A stretch of 6,406 nucleotides of DNA. Origin: Actinomycetes bacterium. Lineage in GTDB: Bacteria; Actinomycetota; Actinomycetes; Propionibacteriales; Propionibacteriaceae. Positions 5,606 to 6,406 of this stretch are shown one piece after another. A program made the translations under genes and the position numbers. The notes under the pieces were generated by a model. The model searched no databases, had not been told where the DNA came from, and saw only the letters and a list, made by a program, of their open reading frames with translations. Position 1 is the stretch's first letter. Every line of letters begins with the position of its first letter. The stretch lies in NCBI GenBank assembly GCA_023412435.1, contig JAEYNS010000110.1, positions 1 to 6,406 of the forward strand, written 5' to 3'.

Positions 5606-6406
5606 CAAACGCCGCGGAGTGTGTCCGCCGACCAGCGGCTCCCCGATGCCACCCGGATGGGCGAGGTGGCGCTCGACGTGGGCGACCTCGACCTGATGAC
5701 GCGGTTCTACCGCGACGTGCTGCTGCTGGAACAGGTCGCCGAGGGCAGCGACTGGACGGGCCTGGGTCGGGGCGGCAAGACCCTCGTCACACTGCGCCAC
5801 CGTCCCGGCCTTCCCAAGGGGGAGCGCCGCAGCGCGGGGCTCTACCACACCGCCCTGCTCCACCCTGACGCCAGTACCCTCGCCACCGTCGTCGGTTCGG
5901 TCGCCGTCAACGCCCCGCAGCTCTACACCGGGTCGGCCGACCACCTGGTCTCGGAGGCGTTCTACCTCGACGACCCCGAGGGCAACGGCGTCGAGCTCTA
6001 CATCGACAGGCCGCGCGACCAGTGGCGCTGGGACGGCGCCCGCGTCCAGATGGCCACCCGGTACCTCGACCCCAACAGCTTCCTGGCCAGCCACCTCACC
6101 GACGCCGGTCGGGAGTTCCTGGAGACCGCGCCGGATGCCCGGCGACCGCTGGCGGGTGCCGGTGCCCAGGTGGTGGGGCACGTCCACCTCAAGGTCGGCA
6201 ACACCGAACAGGCGAAGGACTTCTACGTCGACACCCTCGGCTTCGACGTCACCGCCGAATTCCCCGGTGCGCTGTTCGTATCGGCAGGCGGCTACCACCA
6301 CCACATGGCGATGAACACGTGGGATAGTGAGGGGGTCGGCCTCCGTTCGCCTGCTCGGGGACTGGGTCTTGTCACCGTCGAGGTGCCGACGTACGCAGAT
6401 CTGCGA
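5597..6406 (+). CDS. VOC-superfamily protein, CatE-like extradiol dioxygenase (3' end cut)
   Basis: 270 residues are visible and the frame is open to the window edge. The protein has two vicinal-oxygen-chelate modules. The first begins MGEVALDVGDLD at 21-32, contains RFYRDVL, LYHTAL with His84, and DPEGNGVEL with Glu133. The second begins GHVHLKVGN with His195/His197, then FYVDTLGFDV, and GGYHHHMAMNTW with His234-236, a signature I associate with CatE-type catechol 2,3-dioxygenases. The last metal ligand of the second module would lie just past the edge. In the first module Glu23 stands where VOC proteins often carry a metal-binding His, so metal binding probably sits in the second module, as in two-domain extradiol enzymes. 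Ring cleavage of a catechol, or quinone/phenol detoxification, is likely but the substrate is unknown. The start at 5597 is firm: an in-frame TGA immediately precedes the ATG, and later GTG or ATG codons lack a usable ribosome-binding site. Confidence 0.87.
   Translation, partial: MLNQTPRSVSADQRLPDATRMGEVALDVGDLDLMTRFYRDVLLLEQVAEGSDWTGLGRGGKTLVTLRHRPGLPKGERRSAGLYHTALLHPDASTLATVVGSVAVNAPQLYTGSADHLVSEAFYLDDPEGNGVELYIDRPRDQWRWDGARVQMATRYLDPNSFLASHLTDAGREFLETAPDARRPLAGAGAQVVGHVHLKVGNTEQAKDFYVDTLGFDVTAEFPGALFVSAGGYHHHMAMNTWDSEGVGLRSPARGLGLVTVEVPTYADLR

Noticed and set aside
5593..5868. 91-codon plus-strand frame beginning near the VOC start
   Set aside because: Shifted frame over the VOC gene; its translation is Arg/Pro-rich and lacks the VOC motifs that the frame from 5597 shows.
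5261..6304. Long 347-codon open frame on the minus strand over the VOC gene and the MBL start
   Set aside because: It is antisense to two recognisable genes, its translation is Arg/Gly/Val-rich with no family motif, and such open antisense frames are expected in high-GC DNA.
1..6406. Search for CRISPR arrays, insertion sequences, tRNA/rRNA, toxin-antitoxin or defence genes
   Set aside because: No spaced direct repeats, transposase motifs, cloverleaf-like sequences or small paired genes are seen; almost every base belongs to five housekeeping-type genes.

Overview
The window is high-GC, densely coding bacterial DNA. All five genes look actinobacterial (Actinomycetota), and the GlnE, DprE1 and DprE2 proteins closely resemble their mycobacterial counterparts as I remember them. 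The genus cannot be fixed from the sequence. DprE1/DprE2 point to a lineage that makes decaprenyl-phosphoryl-arabinose for cell-wall arabinan, but no mycolic-acid or arabinosyltransferase gene is visible to place it among the mycolic-acid-containing families.

Layout, left to right. Bases 1-2523 (+) hold the C-terminal 840 residues of glnE, the bifunctional glutamine synthetase adenylyltransferase/adenylyl-removing enzyme; its N-terminus is cut by the window edge. After 28 bases comes dprE1 (2552-3985, +), the FAD-dependent decaprenylphosphoryl-beta-D-ribose 2'-oxidase. It overlaps dprE2 (3982-4740, +), the NAD(P)H-dependent 2-keto reductase, by four bases. These two enzymes together carry out the 2'-epimerisation of decaprenyl-phosphoryl-ribose to decaprenyl-phosphoryl-arabinose. 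A convergent gene (4743-5531, -) encodes a metallo-beta-lactamase-fold hydrolase of the PhnP-like type with a three-cysteine structural zinc site. Its stop codon lies two bases from that of dprE2, inside a 12-bp perfect palindrome. After a 65-bp divergent intergenic region comes a two-module VOC-superfamily protein (5597 to beyond 6406, +) resembling CatE-type extradiol dioxygenases. It appears to be read from a sigma70-like promoter whose predicted start point falls on the ATG itself, giving a leaderless mRNA, with an inverted repeat overlapping the start codon.

The three plus-strand genes glnE-dprE1-dprE2 probably form one transcriptional run, linking a nitrogen-control enzyme by position, though not by known function, to arabinan precursor synthesis. 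The MBL and VOC genes are divergently transcribed and share a short control region.

I see no RNA gene, insertion sequence, CRISPR array, prophage or toxin-antitoxin pair. The window reads as mostly ordinary chromosome. The points most worth a second look are the VOC start region, the dprE1-dprE2 pair next to glnE, and the stand-alone MBL protein whose relatives I recall as domains fused to CobU-type cobalamin enzymes.
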